This document shows, piece by piece, positions 1 through 8,819 of a stretch of 64,000 nt of DNA. The translations under genes were made by a program, and so were the position numbers. This DNA comes from Bin55 sp965199895. GTDB lineage: Bacteria > Pseudomonadota > Gammaproteobacteria > Pseudomonadales > Azotimanducaceae. Location: contig CBDATJ010000016.1 in assembly GCA_965199895.1 (NCBI GenBank), positions 62,001-126,000 on the forward strand, read 5' to 3'. Every line of letters starts with the position of its first letter. Position 1 is the stretch's first letter. Below the pieces are notes generated by a model. That model saw only the letters and a list, made by a program, of their open reading frames with translations. It ran no database searches and had not been told where the DNA came from.

Positions 1-478
1 CAGAAACTTCCTTGACTCGCGGATCCAACGAACGAGTAAACCGGTCAATTCGAGACAATAGCGCGACTTTATTCTCGTGAGAGATGGAATGGATAGGATC
101 CATGGATTCATACGCTGCGGGGACGTTATGTCGAACTGTGACTTGGGTAGACTGCTCTTGGCCGGTTCGAGCGATGGTTTTGGCAGCATTGGAAGTCTGT
201 TCTAAGACTTCAGGTTGAATATCGTCAGCGTAAGCAAATCCTGCTTTTTCACCACTGATAGCTCGGGCTCCCATCCCTCTGGATACCGAAAATCCGGCTT
301 GTTTGACTATACCCTGCTCTAGACCCCAGGTCTCATCACGTTTACACTGAAAGAACAGCTCTCCACGGTCTATTTGTCGGGACATCATCCCCGACATCAT
401 GCGTTCTAACTGATGATCTGAAATGTCGCCGGGAACCAGTAACTGATTTTTGGCTTCTTGGGAAAGAGTTTGGGTCAA
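1..478 (-). CDS. tldD: TldD metalloprotease, N-terminal part (cut by window edge)
   Basis: The reading frame runs off the left edge of the window, leaving about 159 N-terminal residues. It contains GMGARAISGEKAGFAYAD followed by an ALEQ-type helix and a DP(I/L)xS segment, which match the N-terminal domain of TldD. TldD pairs with TldE/PmbA as a zinc peptidase that trims small peptides and unfolded chains in the cytoplasm; the HExxxH metal motif lies beyond the window. The start is TTG at 478, placed 6 bases after AAGGAG. It begins one base after the yhdP stop, so the two genes are co-transcribed, as in Escherichia coli. Confidence 0.9.
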   Translation of the reverse strand, partial: MTQTLSQEAKNQLLVPGDISDHQLERMMSGMMSRQIDRGELFFQCKRDETWGLEQGIVKQAGFSVSRGMGARAISGEKAGFAYADDIQPEVLEQTSNAAKTIARTGQEQSTQVTVRHNVPAAYESMDPIHSISHENKVALLSRIDRFTRSLDPRVKEVS

Positions 479-479
479 G

Positions 480-3400
480 TTAATCTCCTTGTTCAGGGGG
501 TGTGGTTGTCTCTTCTGTATCACCGTCAACATCGTTAGCTGACAATTCGTCTTGGATCTGACCTACGAACGCAATCTCAGGTGCATCCAAAGTTCCTGAA
601 ACCGAGTATTTTGCACTCGATAGCTTTTCTAGTTGAGGTTTGAATATCGTGCTACCCAACCATGTACCCAAGAAGACTTGCGGATTACCCGAAATTATTC
701 CTGCGTACCAACCCAAATTCTCTCTGAGAGGGAGTTCTACTACTACCTCATTGTCAAGTGCTTGGGTTTCCATATCAATGATTCCATTGAATCGAATTTC
801 AGAACTCCTAGCTTTGACATGAATGGGCTCTTCAATAATGATTCGTGATTTATCCAAATCCACATCGTAGAGGATTCGCTCAAAGTACATTCCTCTCCCA
901 AACACGGACCGGAAGTCTAGTTTGAGCTGCTGAATAATCGGTGCAATGTTCAATAAGCTCGTCAGTCGGAGAGCGCGCCCTGCTGCATCGGTATCAGGAA
1001 AATTACCATTGTTGATATCACCTTGCAGGTTACCCTGCAAAGACATGGTGTCGAACTTCATAGGATGACCTGCCCAGGAAAGATCGACATTCATCGTAAA
1101 GTCTTCGCTTTCGATCGCACTATCTAAATCAAACTCAGGTAAGATTTCCGCAAGATCTTCGCCACTCAAGACTCCCACAAAAGACGATCTGTTGGCTTGG
1201 GTGTCCCAAACAATCCCGCCCTCTTCGCGTGCATCTATCTGCACCCCTCTCATCGCTCCAAATAGGGTAGTCGCTTGCAGATGGTTGTCTACTACATCCA
1301 GTCGCATCGACCACACCCCGAAGTCCTCGGTTTTCTCTTCGATGTCAACGATGGTAAATTCATCAATGAACAGATCAATGGGAGGTAACCAGGACAAGTC
1401 CGCGGGTTGCTCAGAGTCGGTTTGTTCATCCTCGTCTTGTTTTTCGTTCTCTTTTTCTACAAGGTTTATTCGTTCCAGTCGAACCACCCATCTTTCGTTT
1501 TCCTTTCGCTTATAGGCTCGAGCATCCAGCTCTTGAGCCTTTACTTTGAGTGGGTTGTCTTCTAAACCCAAACCACCGTTGATGACCAAATCATGGAGGT
1601 CGAACCTGGGGTGTTCTAGCAGATCCAGTGAAAAATCATGAAACTGAATGCTAAAACCGGTGGGAATACTCAACTGGCCCGAACCACCACCCATGGACAA
1701 TTTCGATAGAGAACCAGTGACATTCCACTGAGCTTCTGCTGAAGCAATCTCTACGGGAGTCGAGTTCAACCCAACACTTCCCTTCAAAACACCATCGCTT
1801 GCTCGTTCAAATTTCGCTTCTATCAAGCCGGAATCGAAATCAACTTTCAGGGGATCAGCATACTCAATTGCAACGATGGTAGGACGCATTTCATCACTAG
1901 TCTTGCCAATTGGATGTGGTAAATCGACTTCCAACCCTGCCAAATCAGATTCCAAAATCAGTGCCGGTCGAGCATGTTCTCCAGCGGGAAATGTGAGCTC
2001 ACCGGTCACCGTTGATTGACCCGATAGAAATTGAGCGCTCCAGTCTCCGATGTAGTGGGAAATCAACCCCGGAGTTGCCCTAGATTCAAACGCAAAAGAA
2101 AGGGGCACTTGTTCTGAAGTTGTCAATTCCACCTGGACTTCGCTTCCCAAAATCGAAGCGAAGAGTCCAGTGCTGCTAACCTTATTGGGACTCTCAAAGT
2201 TGATGGTTCCGTTCACGTCATCAAGAACTACGATTTGGTCAAAGAAATCAAGTTGATTGTCATCAAACGTCAAACCAAAACGTGCAAAAAAGTCTTTATC
2301 ACTGTCGAGGGGTATGAGTAATTCAGCGGTGAGGTCTGCCGATCCTTCACTAGCTACGATATTAGAATCCAAGGGCAGTACTTCCTCTAACGGTGCTGCC
2401 TCGAGGTAGTCCAGAAAACTGGAAAGTAACCCGTTGGCTTCAAAGTCCAACTCGACAGTATCGTCGCCATAGGGAATCCCCACTCGACCTGACTGAAACT
2501 GTATCTGTTTGTATGTGGCTTGTTCTACGAGTACTTCCGTTTGTTTATGAGTGACCCTAATCTCGCCTTTACCCTCACTAATCACCGGCCACAAGGGGTG
2601 ATATTCGACACGAGCCTGATCGAAAAATAAGTGAGAGGAAAAATGAGTCGTATGGGTACTCGTGGGACCATCACGCTGTATCACCAATGAAAGATTCCCA
2701 GAATCTAGTTCAACTTGTTCAATTGATTCATCAATCCATCTGAACACCCCATCCGGGACGAGGGAGGGCATATTTGATTTGACGCTCTCTATGGAAGCAT
2801 CAGCAACATTGAGCTTCATCCCGAAGGACGCGTCTTTGCTTTCATACTCTAGTCTAAATCCAAACTCAATTCCACAAACTAAGTCTGCACCCGAAACCGA
2901 AAATTCATCTGCGATCAATGCTAAACCGATAGAGCGTCTACCGAAAGTGAGCAGCAAATCGGTCTCGCTTCGCAAAATCAAATCTTTTGGGGTTTGAAAA
3001 ACACTTGACAATTCAAAATTTATTCTCTGAGGAATCGCTTTGAACCACACCGCATTATTGAATCCAAAGACCCGAACCATTTCCATTTCCAATCCTGGAA
3101 CGCCAGAGTGTTGTTGTAGACTGATGTCGCTGATGTCTGCTGTGTAGGTCAAACCCTGTCCGTCTTTCAACCAAGATACTGCGTCTAGATGTCCCGAAGG
3201 AGAGAGCTGAGTGATCCATTGGGTAATGGAATGAGTGGAGTCTCCAAATTGATCTATGACTTTCTGAATCAATTCAACATCCCCCGTACCCCCCCAACCC
3301 AACATCTTGCTGGAGTTTAGATCAAGCAAAATCGATTGATTGGAAAGAAAGTAATACTCGCCCTCCGAACCCAAACGAACATCCCAAAGCTGGCCATAGA

Positions 3401-4223
3401 TTTGCCCGCGCGACAGAGAAGCCTCTACCGTTCCAGTGAGTGGGGCACTCTCCTCAATGTCTGTTTGATTGGTTATGTCAAACTCTGCATCGAATTGAAG
3501 TTCGACGTTCCTTCCGGCACCTGAAGCTGAAGCATTGAGCACTATGGGTTCAAGAAATCCTAGTCCAAAGAGTTCAAGTGGAACAACGAGATCGGTTACG
3601 TCTGCCTGCACTACACGGTTAAACGACCGCGAAAACACTCGAAGTCGCTCTTCCTGGAATCGAATAATCGCTCCACAGTCATCACAGGAATGCCGTTCTT
3701 TTAATCGGAGCTCAGCACGAAGTTCACCATCCACTCGCAAGGTGCGAATCACACCTTCGTGATTAAAAGTTTTGCCTTCGCAAGCAATGGAACTGGTGAA
3801 AGGGATATCAAGGTGACTGCTATTTCTAAGCGTTAACCACAAACCTCCGTTCGCGTTGGAATCTCCCACTAACAGACTATCACAGGACCGACTGTTGGTT
3901 TCTATCGTCACACTATCGAACTGCAGCGAACTGAAGACAAACCGATTTTGTGTTAACGAGCGTATAGTGTCGATCTCTCCCACTATACCCGTTGCTGATA
4001 CCGTTAAACCATTCATTTGGTTTATCTCTATGACAGGATTAAAACGTGATAGTGAAACTTTGAGATCTTCTAGCTGAATGTCATATTCCGATACTCGGTC
4101 ATTGACATCGTCTAGAAATGAGCTAGAAATTGCACAACCAATCCTGATTAGTGTGATGAATACGGCTACCAGGAACGCTAGCGTTGTCAGAAAAACGAAG
4201 CTAATTTGTAGTAACCGCTTCAT
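480..4223 (-). CDS. yhdP: YhdP, AsmA-like envelope lipid-transport protein
   Basis: The 1247-residue product has one N-terminal membrane segment (about residues 5-30) followed by a very long beta-rich periplasmic region. An acidic tail (DGDTEETTTPPEQ) ends the protein. Length, topology and position between mreBCD and tldD fit YhdP (DUF3971, AsmA-like C-terminal region). In E. coli, YhdP works with TamB and YdbH in moving phospholipid from inner to outer membrane. The E. coli neighbours maf and rng, normally between mreD and yhdP, are absent here. Start is ATG at 4223. A perfect hairpin lies just upstream of the start. Confidence 0.9.
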   Translation of the reverse strand: MKRLLQISFVFLTTLAFLVAVFITLIRIGCAISSSFLDDVNDRVSEYDIQLEDLKVSLSRFNPVIEINQMNGLTVSATGIVGEIDTIRSLTQNRFVFSSLQFDSVTIETNSRSCDSLLVGDSNANGGLWLTLRNSSHLDIPFTSSIACEGKTFNHEGVIRTLRVDGELRAELRLKERHSCDDCGAIIRFQEERLRVFSRSFNRVVQADVTDLVVPLELFGLGFLEPIVLNASASGAGRNVELQFDAEFDITNQTDIEESAPLTGTVEASLSRGQIYGQLWDVRLGSEGEYYFLSNQSILLDLNSSKMLGWGGTGDVELIQKVIDQFGDSTHSITQWITQLSPSGHLDAVSWLKDGQGLTYTADISDISLQQHSGVPGLEMEMVRVFGFNNAVWFKAIPQRINFELSSVFQTPKDLILRSETDLLLTFGRRSIGLALIADEFSVSGADLVCGIEFGFRLEYESKDASFGMKLNVADASIESVKSNMPSLVPDGVFRWIDESIEQVELDSGNLSLVIQRDGPTSTHTTHFSSHLFFDQARVEYHPLWPVISEGKGEIRVTHKQTEVLVEQATYKQIQFQSGRVGIPYGDDTVELDFEANGLLSSFLDYLEAAPLEEVLPLDSNIVASEGSADLTAELLIPLDSDKDFFARFGLTFDDNQLDFFDQIVVLDDVNGTINFESPNKVSSTGLFASILGSEVQVELTTSEQVPLSFAFESRATPGLISHYIGDWSAQFLSGQSTVTGELTFPAGEHARPALILESDLAGLEVDLPHPIGKTSDEMRPTIVAIEYADPLKVDFDSGLIEAKFERASDGVLKGSVGLNSTPVEIASAEAQWNVTGSLSKLSMGGGSGQLSIPTGFSIQFHDFSLDLLEHPRFDLHDLVINGGLGLEDNPLKVKAQELDARAYKRKENERWVVRLERINLVEKENEKQDEDEQTDSEQPADLSWLPPIDLFIDEFTIVDIEEKTEDFGVWSMRLDVVDNHLQATTLFGAMRGVQIDAREEGGIVWDTQANRSSFVGVLSGEDLAEILPEFDLDSAIESEDFTMNVDLSWAGHPMKFDTMSLQGNLQGDINNGNFPDTDAAGRALRLTSLLNIAPIIQQLKLDFRSVFGRGMYFERILYDVDLDKSRIIIEEPIHVKARSSEIRFNGIIDMETQALDNEVVVELPLRENLGWYAGIISGNPQVFLGTWLGSTIFKPQLEKLSSAKYSVSGTLDAPEIAFVGQIQDELSANDVDGDTEETTTPPEQGD

Positions 4224-4232
4224 AGAATTAGC

Positions 4233-4250
4233 CTATCAGAAATCTGATAG
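4233..4250 (-). promoter_or_regulatory. Perfect 7-bp hairpin upstream of yhdP start
   Basis: CTATCAG and CTGATAG are separated by four bases. On the coding strand, the 3' arm ends 9 bases before the yhdP ATG, so the arm overlaps the place where a ribosome binding site should be. No T-run follows, so it is not a classic terminator. It could limit yhdP translation or stabilise the mRNA end between mreD and yhdP. The hairpin is seen; the role is inference. Confidence 0.45.
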
Positions 4251-4331
4251 TTTGACTAATTTTCTGTCCATTAGTTTCGGTTAGAATTTCTGTGCAAGGT
4301 CGAACCAGCATTATAGATTGCTACTCTGGGC

Positions 4332-4838
4332 TCAGAAGATGACATCATCGTGTCCTTTCTTAAGCCATCGAACCAAGAGAAAAGAGAGCGGAAACCACAC
4401 CATAACCGTCGCCATCATAGAGTAGAGAGTGACTAATAAGGGCATGGGTTGAGAAACCCCAAACACTGATAACAGCACTAGGATGACGACATTCGAGAGG
4501 GTGACCAGCAATACTAGTGCACCCAATTGATACCACACAAATGTTTTACTTTGTTGATATGGAAGTCTGCTACCGGTAAAGTAGACTAGCGTGAGGATGA
4601 TGCCAGTCAATCCGAGTGGATAACCATAAAGCGCATCAAAGAATAAACCTGAAATCCACGGAGCCACTACTGAAATTCTCACAGTGGTAGCCGATCCCCA
4701 GAAAAAACACACTAACAGTGCTAAGTCAGGGTTGAAGAACAAAAACGGTTCCGGAACAAAACCTGGAACTCGAATCGACGATAGTAGTAGAGCGAACAGG
4801 ATCGTGATTAGGAATCCCAAATGGTTGCGAGGTAGCAA
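4332..4838 (-). CDS. mreD: Rod shape-determining membrane protein MreD
   Basis: The product is 168 residues and nearly all hydrophobic, with about five membrane helices and the FFNPDLALLVCFFWG and DALYGYPLG segments usual in MreD. MreD sits in the inner membrane and joins MreB and MreC to the elongasome enzymes RodA and PBP2. The start is TTG at 4838, seven bases after a strong GGAGG; no ATG fits the conserved N-terminus. It begins three bases after the mreC stop, so it is translationally close-coupled to it. Confidence 0.93.
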   Translation of the reverse strand: MLPRNHLGFLITILFALLLSSIRVPGFVPEPFLFFNPDLALLVCFFWGSATTVRISVVAPWISGLFFDALYGYPLGLTGIILTLVYFTGSRLPYQQSKTFVWYQLGALVLLVTLSNVVILVLLSVFGVSQPMPLLVTLYSMMATVMVWFPLSFLLVRWLKKGHDDVIF

Positions 4839-4841
4839 AGA

Positions 4842-5666
4842 CTAACCTCCCTCTAATACCACAAGGATCCAACGTCGTCGGTTCGTGTCTGCTGTAGGTT
4901 GTACCCGCACGAACACCTTCACACCCGTATCTTCACCTTCTACTGAAGTCACTACACCAACGGGATAGCCAGCAGGATAAACATTCCCAATACCAGAGGC
5001 AACGAGTAAATCACCTTCGGTGATGGCAAACTCATCATAAGTGTGCTCCAATTCTAGAGTCTCCCAATCTCCAGACCCAGAGAGGATAGCATAGAGTCCC
5101 GTACGAGGGGCTCGAACTGGAACCGCAACTTCTTTCCGTTGATCTGTGATGAGGACGACACGGCTGGTCAGAGGGAGTGCTTCTACCACTTGACCGTACA
5201 CACCTGTAGCATCGACCACCGCCATACCCGCACGGACACCGTGATTCGTGCCACGGTCAATCAGAATTTCGTTTCTCCCAGATTCTGAAATTGATGCAAT
5301 CAATTCAGCCACTACATAGGTAACCTCTGACTCCCGGTTCAACACACCTAAAACCTGCCTCAACTCGGCGTTGGCATCCAACAAGGGTCTCAACTGATTG
5401 AGTTCAGTTTGATAACTGATGTTTTCTAACTTCAGAGTTTCGATTTCGCTGAGTAATTCATTGCGGTCACCAAAGTACTCGTTGTACCATTCAGTGAATG
5501 CGTAGGGGGAATTGACCACTCGCTGAACATTATTGGATACGGTGGTAACCATCTGGTGTGGAACCTCCAAATAAGTGCTCGTGGTTTGAATCAGCATCAT
5601 CAGCATACTGCATGCACACACAGTGACTACAAGTTGAACTTCACTGGCTTTGGTGTTTTTTGGCAT
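4842..5666 (-). CDS. mreC: Rod shape-determining protein MreC
   Basis: The 274-residue protein has an N-terminal membrane anchor (about residues 10-28) and a coiled coil around residues 60-95 that carries SEIETLKLEN. The C-terminal beta-barrel region includes ILIDRGTNHGVRAGMAVVD and LLVASGIGNVYPAGYPVG, both MreC family signatures. It is periplasmic, binds PBP2 and MreD, and organises cell elongation. It lacks the long proline-rich tail that some pseudomonads have. It lies between mreB and mreD, separated from mreB by 107 bases that contain a strong hairpin. Confidence 0.95.
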   Translation of the reverse strand: MPKNTKASEVQLVVTVCACSMLMMLIQTTSTYLEVPHQMVTTVSNNVQRVVNSPYAFTEWYNEYFGDRNELLSEIETLKLENISYQTELNQLRPLLDANAELRQVLGVLNRESEVTYVVAELIASISESGRNEILIDRGTNHGVRAGMAVVDATGVYGQVVEALPLTSRVVLITDQRKEVAVPVRAPRTGLYAILSGSGDWETLELEHTYDEFAITEGDLLVASGIGNVYPAGYPVGVVTSVEGEDTGVKVFVRVQPTADTNRRRWILVVLEGG

Positions 5667-5740
5667 CGTAAAACGCTTCTATGTCGATGCGATGCTTATG
5701 AGGCAAAACGCAGGAGTAGGATTATCCACTGTACGTCTTC

Positions 5741-5760
5741 AGAACTCAAAAATGAGTTCT
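5741..5760 (-). promoter_or_regulatory. 8-bp stem, AAAA-loop hairpin between mreB and mreC
   Basis: AGAACTCA and TGAGTTCT flank a four-base loop, giving a perfect stem 13 bases after the mreB stop on the coding strand. The arm is followed by GAAGACG, not a U-tract, so a simple intrinsic terminator is unlikely. It may protect the 3' end of mreB mRNA or partly attenuate transcription into mreCD, so that MreB is made in excess. The structure is read directly; the function is inferred. Confidence 0.5.
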
Positions 5761-5773
5761 TGTCCATACGAAT

Positions 5774-6793
5774 CTAAAGGATCAAACGATCGATGTAATC
5801 CATGTCAAGGATCTTACCACAGCCTCGGGCAACACACTCCAGCGGATCATCAGCGATCATCACTGGTAAGCCGGTTTCTCGTTTGATCAATTCTTCAATT
5901 CCGTGTAACAGTGCTCCACCACCGGTCATCATGATTCCTGTGTTCGCTATGTCGGAGGAAATCACGGGTGGGCACCGCTGCAGTGCAGACATGACGGCTT
6001 CGACCAGTTTACCAATAGGAATCTTGAGTGCATCAATCATGTTATCGCTATTGAGTTTGAAGGTACGGGGTACACCTCGTGATAGATCATGCCCGACGAC
6101 GGTGAGTTCTTGAACTTCGTCAACCGAAATGGCAGTACCGATCTTAATCTTGATTTGTTCGGCAATGGATTCACCAATCACACAACCCTTTTGTTGTCGG
6201 ACGTAATTGATGATCGAAGCATCAAATTCATCGCCACCAATCCGAACACTTTCAGATACCACGATGCCGTTCAGAGCCATAATTGCAATGTCACTGGTTC
6301 CGCCACCGACATCGACTACCATTGAACCTCGTGCTTTTTGAATATCTAGGTTAGCACCAATCGCTGCAGCTAGTGGCTCTTCAATCAAGAATACCTCACG
6401 TGCACCCGCGCCACTTGCAGCGTCTTTGATGGCTTTCTTTTCTACTTCAGTCGACTTACAAGGTGTACAAATCAGGACTCGTGGGCTACCAGCAAAAAAT
6501 CGTCCGCCAATAGCACGATCAATAAAATAGCGGAGCATCGTAGCTGTTGCCCGGAAGTCAGCAATCTGACCGTCCCGTAATGGTCGTGTGACGACTATCG
6601 CATCGGGAGTTCTCCCCATCATCATGCGAGCCTTTTGCCCCAGGGCGACGATGGATGAATCGCGAGTTCGCGTTGCAACCACCGAAGGCTCGTTGAGGAC
6701 AATGCCTCTACCTTTGACGAAGACCAAGGTATTTGCAGTACCCAGGTCAATGGACATGTCAGGTGAAAAAACACCGCGAATTGCCTTTAGCAT
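5774..6793 (-). CDS. mreB: Rod shape-determining actin homologue MreB
   Basis: The 339-residue protein shows the actin-fold phosphate and nucleotide motifs: MSIDLGTANTLVF (about residues 13-25), VVDVGGGTSDIAIM (about 165), and MMTGGGALLHGI near the C-terminus. MreB forms membrane-associated filaments that steer elongation-phase peptidoglycan synthesis with MreC, MreD, RodA and PBP2. Start is ATG at 6793 with AGGAAG just upstream. It is the first gene of the mreBCD-yhdP-tldD run and is divergent from gatC across a 305-base gap. Confidence 0.98.
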   Translation of the reverse strand: MLKAIRGVFSPDMSIDLGTANTLVFVKGRGIVLNEPSVVATRTRDSSIVALGQKARMMMGRTPDAIVVTRPLRDGQIADFRATATMLRYFIDRAIGGRFFAGSPRVLICTPCKSTEVEKKAIKDAASGAGAREVFLIEEPLAAAIGANLDIQKARGSMVVDVGGGTSDIAIMALNGIVVSESVRIGGDEFDASIINYVRQQKGCVIGESIAEQIKIKIGTAISVDEVQELTVVGHDLSRGVPRTFKLNSDNMIDALKIPIGKLVEAVMSALQRCPPVISSDIANTGIMMTGGGALLHGIEELIKRETGLPVMIADDPLECVARGCGKILDMDYIDRLIL

Positions 6794-7098
6794 ATCTTCC
6801 TACCTTTCGTTACTTTTGTGTTCAAGTGCCTACAACCGACATTTGTGATAGCTCCAGAGTGTGAACCGGGTCTCAAATTGAGAACAGCACTTGCTGTGCT
6901 TGAACCATAACTTGGACTGCCATGGGTATTGTGAAGAGGAAGGCTAATATCATAAAAGAATATTCGCATGTTTCAATGACTTAACCTGTGGGTATTTTAA
7001 TTTTTACGAATTTGATAATTGAACAGCAATCAAGACAGTAAATTGACACAGATTACAAAATTGCCCTGCGCCTAGGCTTACCCAGTGAAATTCGATTG
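6794..7098. other. Intergenic region between divergent mreB and gatC
   Basis: This 305-base gap must hold the promoters for both the mre and gat operons. A TTGACA hexamer occurs near 7043 on the plus strand, but no convincing -10 hexamer follows at proper spacing. No RNA gene or conserved small reading frame was recognised. Confidence 0.4.
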
Positions 7099-7383
7099 AT
7101 GGAACCAATCAAACCAAGAAAATTAGCCACACTCGCGCGGTTGCGACTCACTGAGGAAGAAGAACAGGAGTGGGAGAGTGATCTCGAATCCATCATCCAA
7201 CTCATTGATGTCATCCAAGAAGTCCCAACCGATGGTTTAGACCCACTTCTCCAACCCATCCAAGAATCACAGATATTGAGTGAAGATATTCCTGAACCTG
7301 ATATTCCATGTGACCTCTACCAGTCGCAAACGAAGCACATAGCCAAAAATCTCTACCTAGTTCCTAAGTTCATTAAACGATAG
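7099..7383 (+). CDS. gatC: Asp/Glu-tRNA amidotransferase subunit C
   Basis: The 94-residue protein has the GatC pattern: KLATLARLRLTEEE at the N-terminus, a central IIQLIDVIQEV helix, and a C-terminal LVPKFI segment. GatC clamps GatA and GatB together in the GatCAB complex, which converts misacylated Glu-tRNA(Gln) and/or Asp-tRNA(Asn) to the correct amide. A TTG lies immediately before the ATG; the ATG at 7099 is preferred. It is the first gene of a tight gatCAB operon, and its stop overlaps the gatA start by one base. Confidence 0.92.
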   Translation: MEPIKPRKLATLARLRLTEEEEQEWESDLESIIQLIDVIQEVPTDGLDPLLQPIQESQILSEDIPEPDIPCDLYQSQTKHIAKNLYLVPKFIKR

Positions 7384-8819
7384 TGGATTCCTACGCTACT
7401 CTGAGTGAACTTCGTACACTTCTGGACCAGAGAAAGATCGGTGCGGTCGAACTGGCTCAACATTACCTTGATAGGATTAAGCGTTTCAATCCACATTTGA
7501 ATGCTTATGTGTGGGTCGATGCGGACTGGGTGCTTGAAACTGCGAGAAAATGTGATGAACAGATCGCTAAGGGAGAGTCCGACATCCTAACTGGAATCCC
7601 CATCGCACACAAGGACTTGTTCTGCATTGAGGGGACCCCTACCACGGCTTGCTCCAAGATGTTGCAGTCCTATGTTGCGCCATACACAGCGACCGTAGTA
7701 GCTAACTTATCGAACCGGGGTGCGATCCATCTTGGTAAGCTCAATATGGATGAGTTTGCAATGGGTACAAGTAATGAAACGAGTGTGTTCGGACCTGCCC
7801 TCAACCCATGGGGAGAGGAACGAACTCCCGGAGGTTCATCAGGTGGATCGGCCGTTGCAGTCGCTGCGGGTCTTGCACCTGCTGCCACAGGTTCAGATAC
7901 GGGTGGTTCTATTCGCCAACCCGCTTCGTTTTGTGGAGTCACTGGTTTCAAACCGAGCTATGGCCGCAATTCGAGATATGGCATGATTGCGTTTGCATCT
8001 AGTCTAGACCAAGCAGGTACGCTCAATCACACTGCTGAAGATGCTGCAATCATGCTCCAAGCGATGCAAGGGCACGATCGCAAAGACTCAACCAGCGTTA
8101 ACGCACGAAGCTTGGAGTTTCTAAAAGGCTCTAAACTTCTCACCATAGGCTATTCGGCTGAAAGGGTTCAAGCTTTGCCAACCAAGATGGTAGAGCGGAT
8201 TGAGGAGGCACATAGAGTTCTTGAGAAAGCTGGACACACTTTTCTTGAGGTAGAGTTACCCGAATCAATGATAGCGTTAGCCACCTATTATGTGATTTCA
8301 TGTGCTGAAGCCTCCTCAAACCTGTCGCGCTACGACGGAATTCGATACGGATACAGGCATGAAAACTCGACCGATCTCAGAGAACTGTACATGGAAACTC
8401 GAAGTAATGGATTTGGATCTGAGGTGAAACGTCGGATCCTAGCTGGAACATTAGTCTCCCGACAGAGTGAGGTGGATCGCTACTACCGACAAGCTCAAAA
8501 GATCAGAAGGCTGATACACCATTCCTATCTTGAAGTATTCCAAACCGTAGATCTACTACTGACTCCCGCTGCACCGACAACCGCTTTTCGATTGAATGAA
8601 CAACAACAAGCTACAGAGTCTTACAAACAAGACCGATTCACCGTAGGGGCTAATCTCTGTGGCTTACCTGCAATCAGCGTTCCCTGTGGTTTAGCTGACG
8701 GACTACCCGTCGGGGTTCAATTCGTGGGACCACAATATCTTGATGATCGAGTGTTGGGGTTGGCTATCGAGTTTCAACAACTCACCGACTGGCACCGACA
8801 ACACCCCGAGATTGATTGA
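7383..8819 (+). CDS. gatA: Asp/Glu-tRNA amidotransferase subunit A (amidase)
   Basis: The 478-residue protein is an amidase-signature enzyme. The Ser-cisSer-Lys triad is visible: Lys77 in AHKDLF, Ser152 in GGSSGGSA and Ser176 in GSDTGGSIRQPA. GatA hydrolyses glutamine and channels the ammonia to GatB for amidation of aminoacyl-tRNA. The start is GTG at 7383, overlapping the gatC stop (TAGTG). Full family length with no missing active residue. The stop overlaps gatB by one base (TGATG). Confidence 0.97.
   Translation: MDSYATLSELRTLLDQRKIGAVELAQHYLDRIKRFNPHLNAYVWVDADWVLETARKCDEQIAKGESDILTGIPIAHKDLFCIEGTPTTACSKMLQSYVAPYTATVVANLSNRGAIHLGKLNMDEFAMGTSNETSVFGPALNPWGEERTPGGSSGGSAVAVAAGLAPAATGSDTGGSIRQPASFCGVTGFKPSYGRNSRYGMIAFASSLDQAGTLNHTAEDAAIMLQAMQGHDRKDSTSVNARSLEFLKGSKLLTIGYSAERVQALPTKMVERIEEAHRVLEKAGHTFLEVELPESMIALATYYVISCAEASSNLSRYDGIRYGYRHENSTDLRELYMETRSNGFGSEVKRRILAGTLVSRQSEVDRYYRQAQKIRRLIHHSYLEVFQTVDLLLTPAAPTTAFRLNEQQQATESYKQDRFTVGANLCGLPAISVPCGLADGLPVGVQFVGPQYLDDRVLGLAIEFQQLTDWHRQHPEID

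Noticed and set aside
480..4223. Several plus-strand frames of 60-111 codons opposite yhdP
   Set aside because: They are antisense shadows without ribosome sites or recognisable products.
5725..5733. Second DnaA-box-like sequence TTATCCACT
   Set aside because: One mismatch, isolated, and within the mreB-mreC leader.
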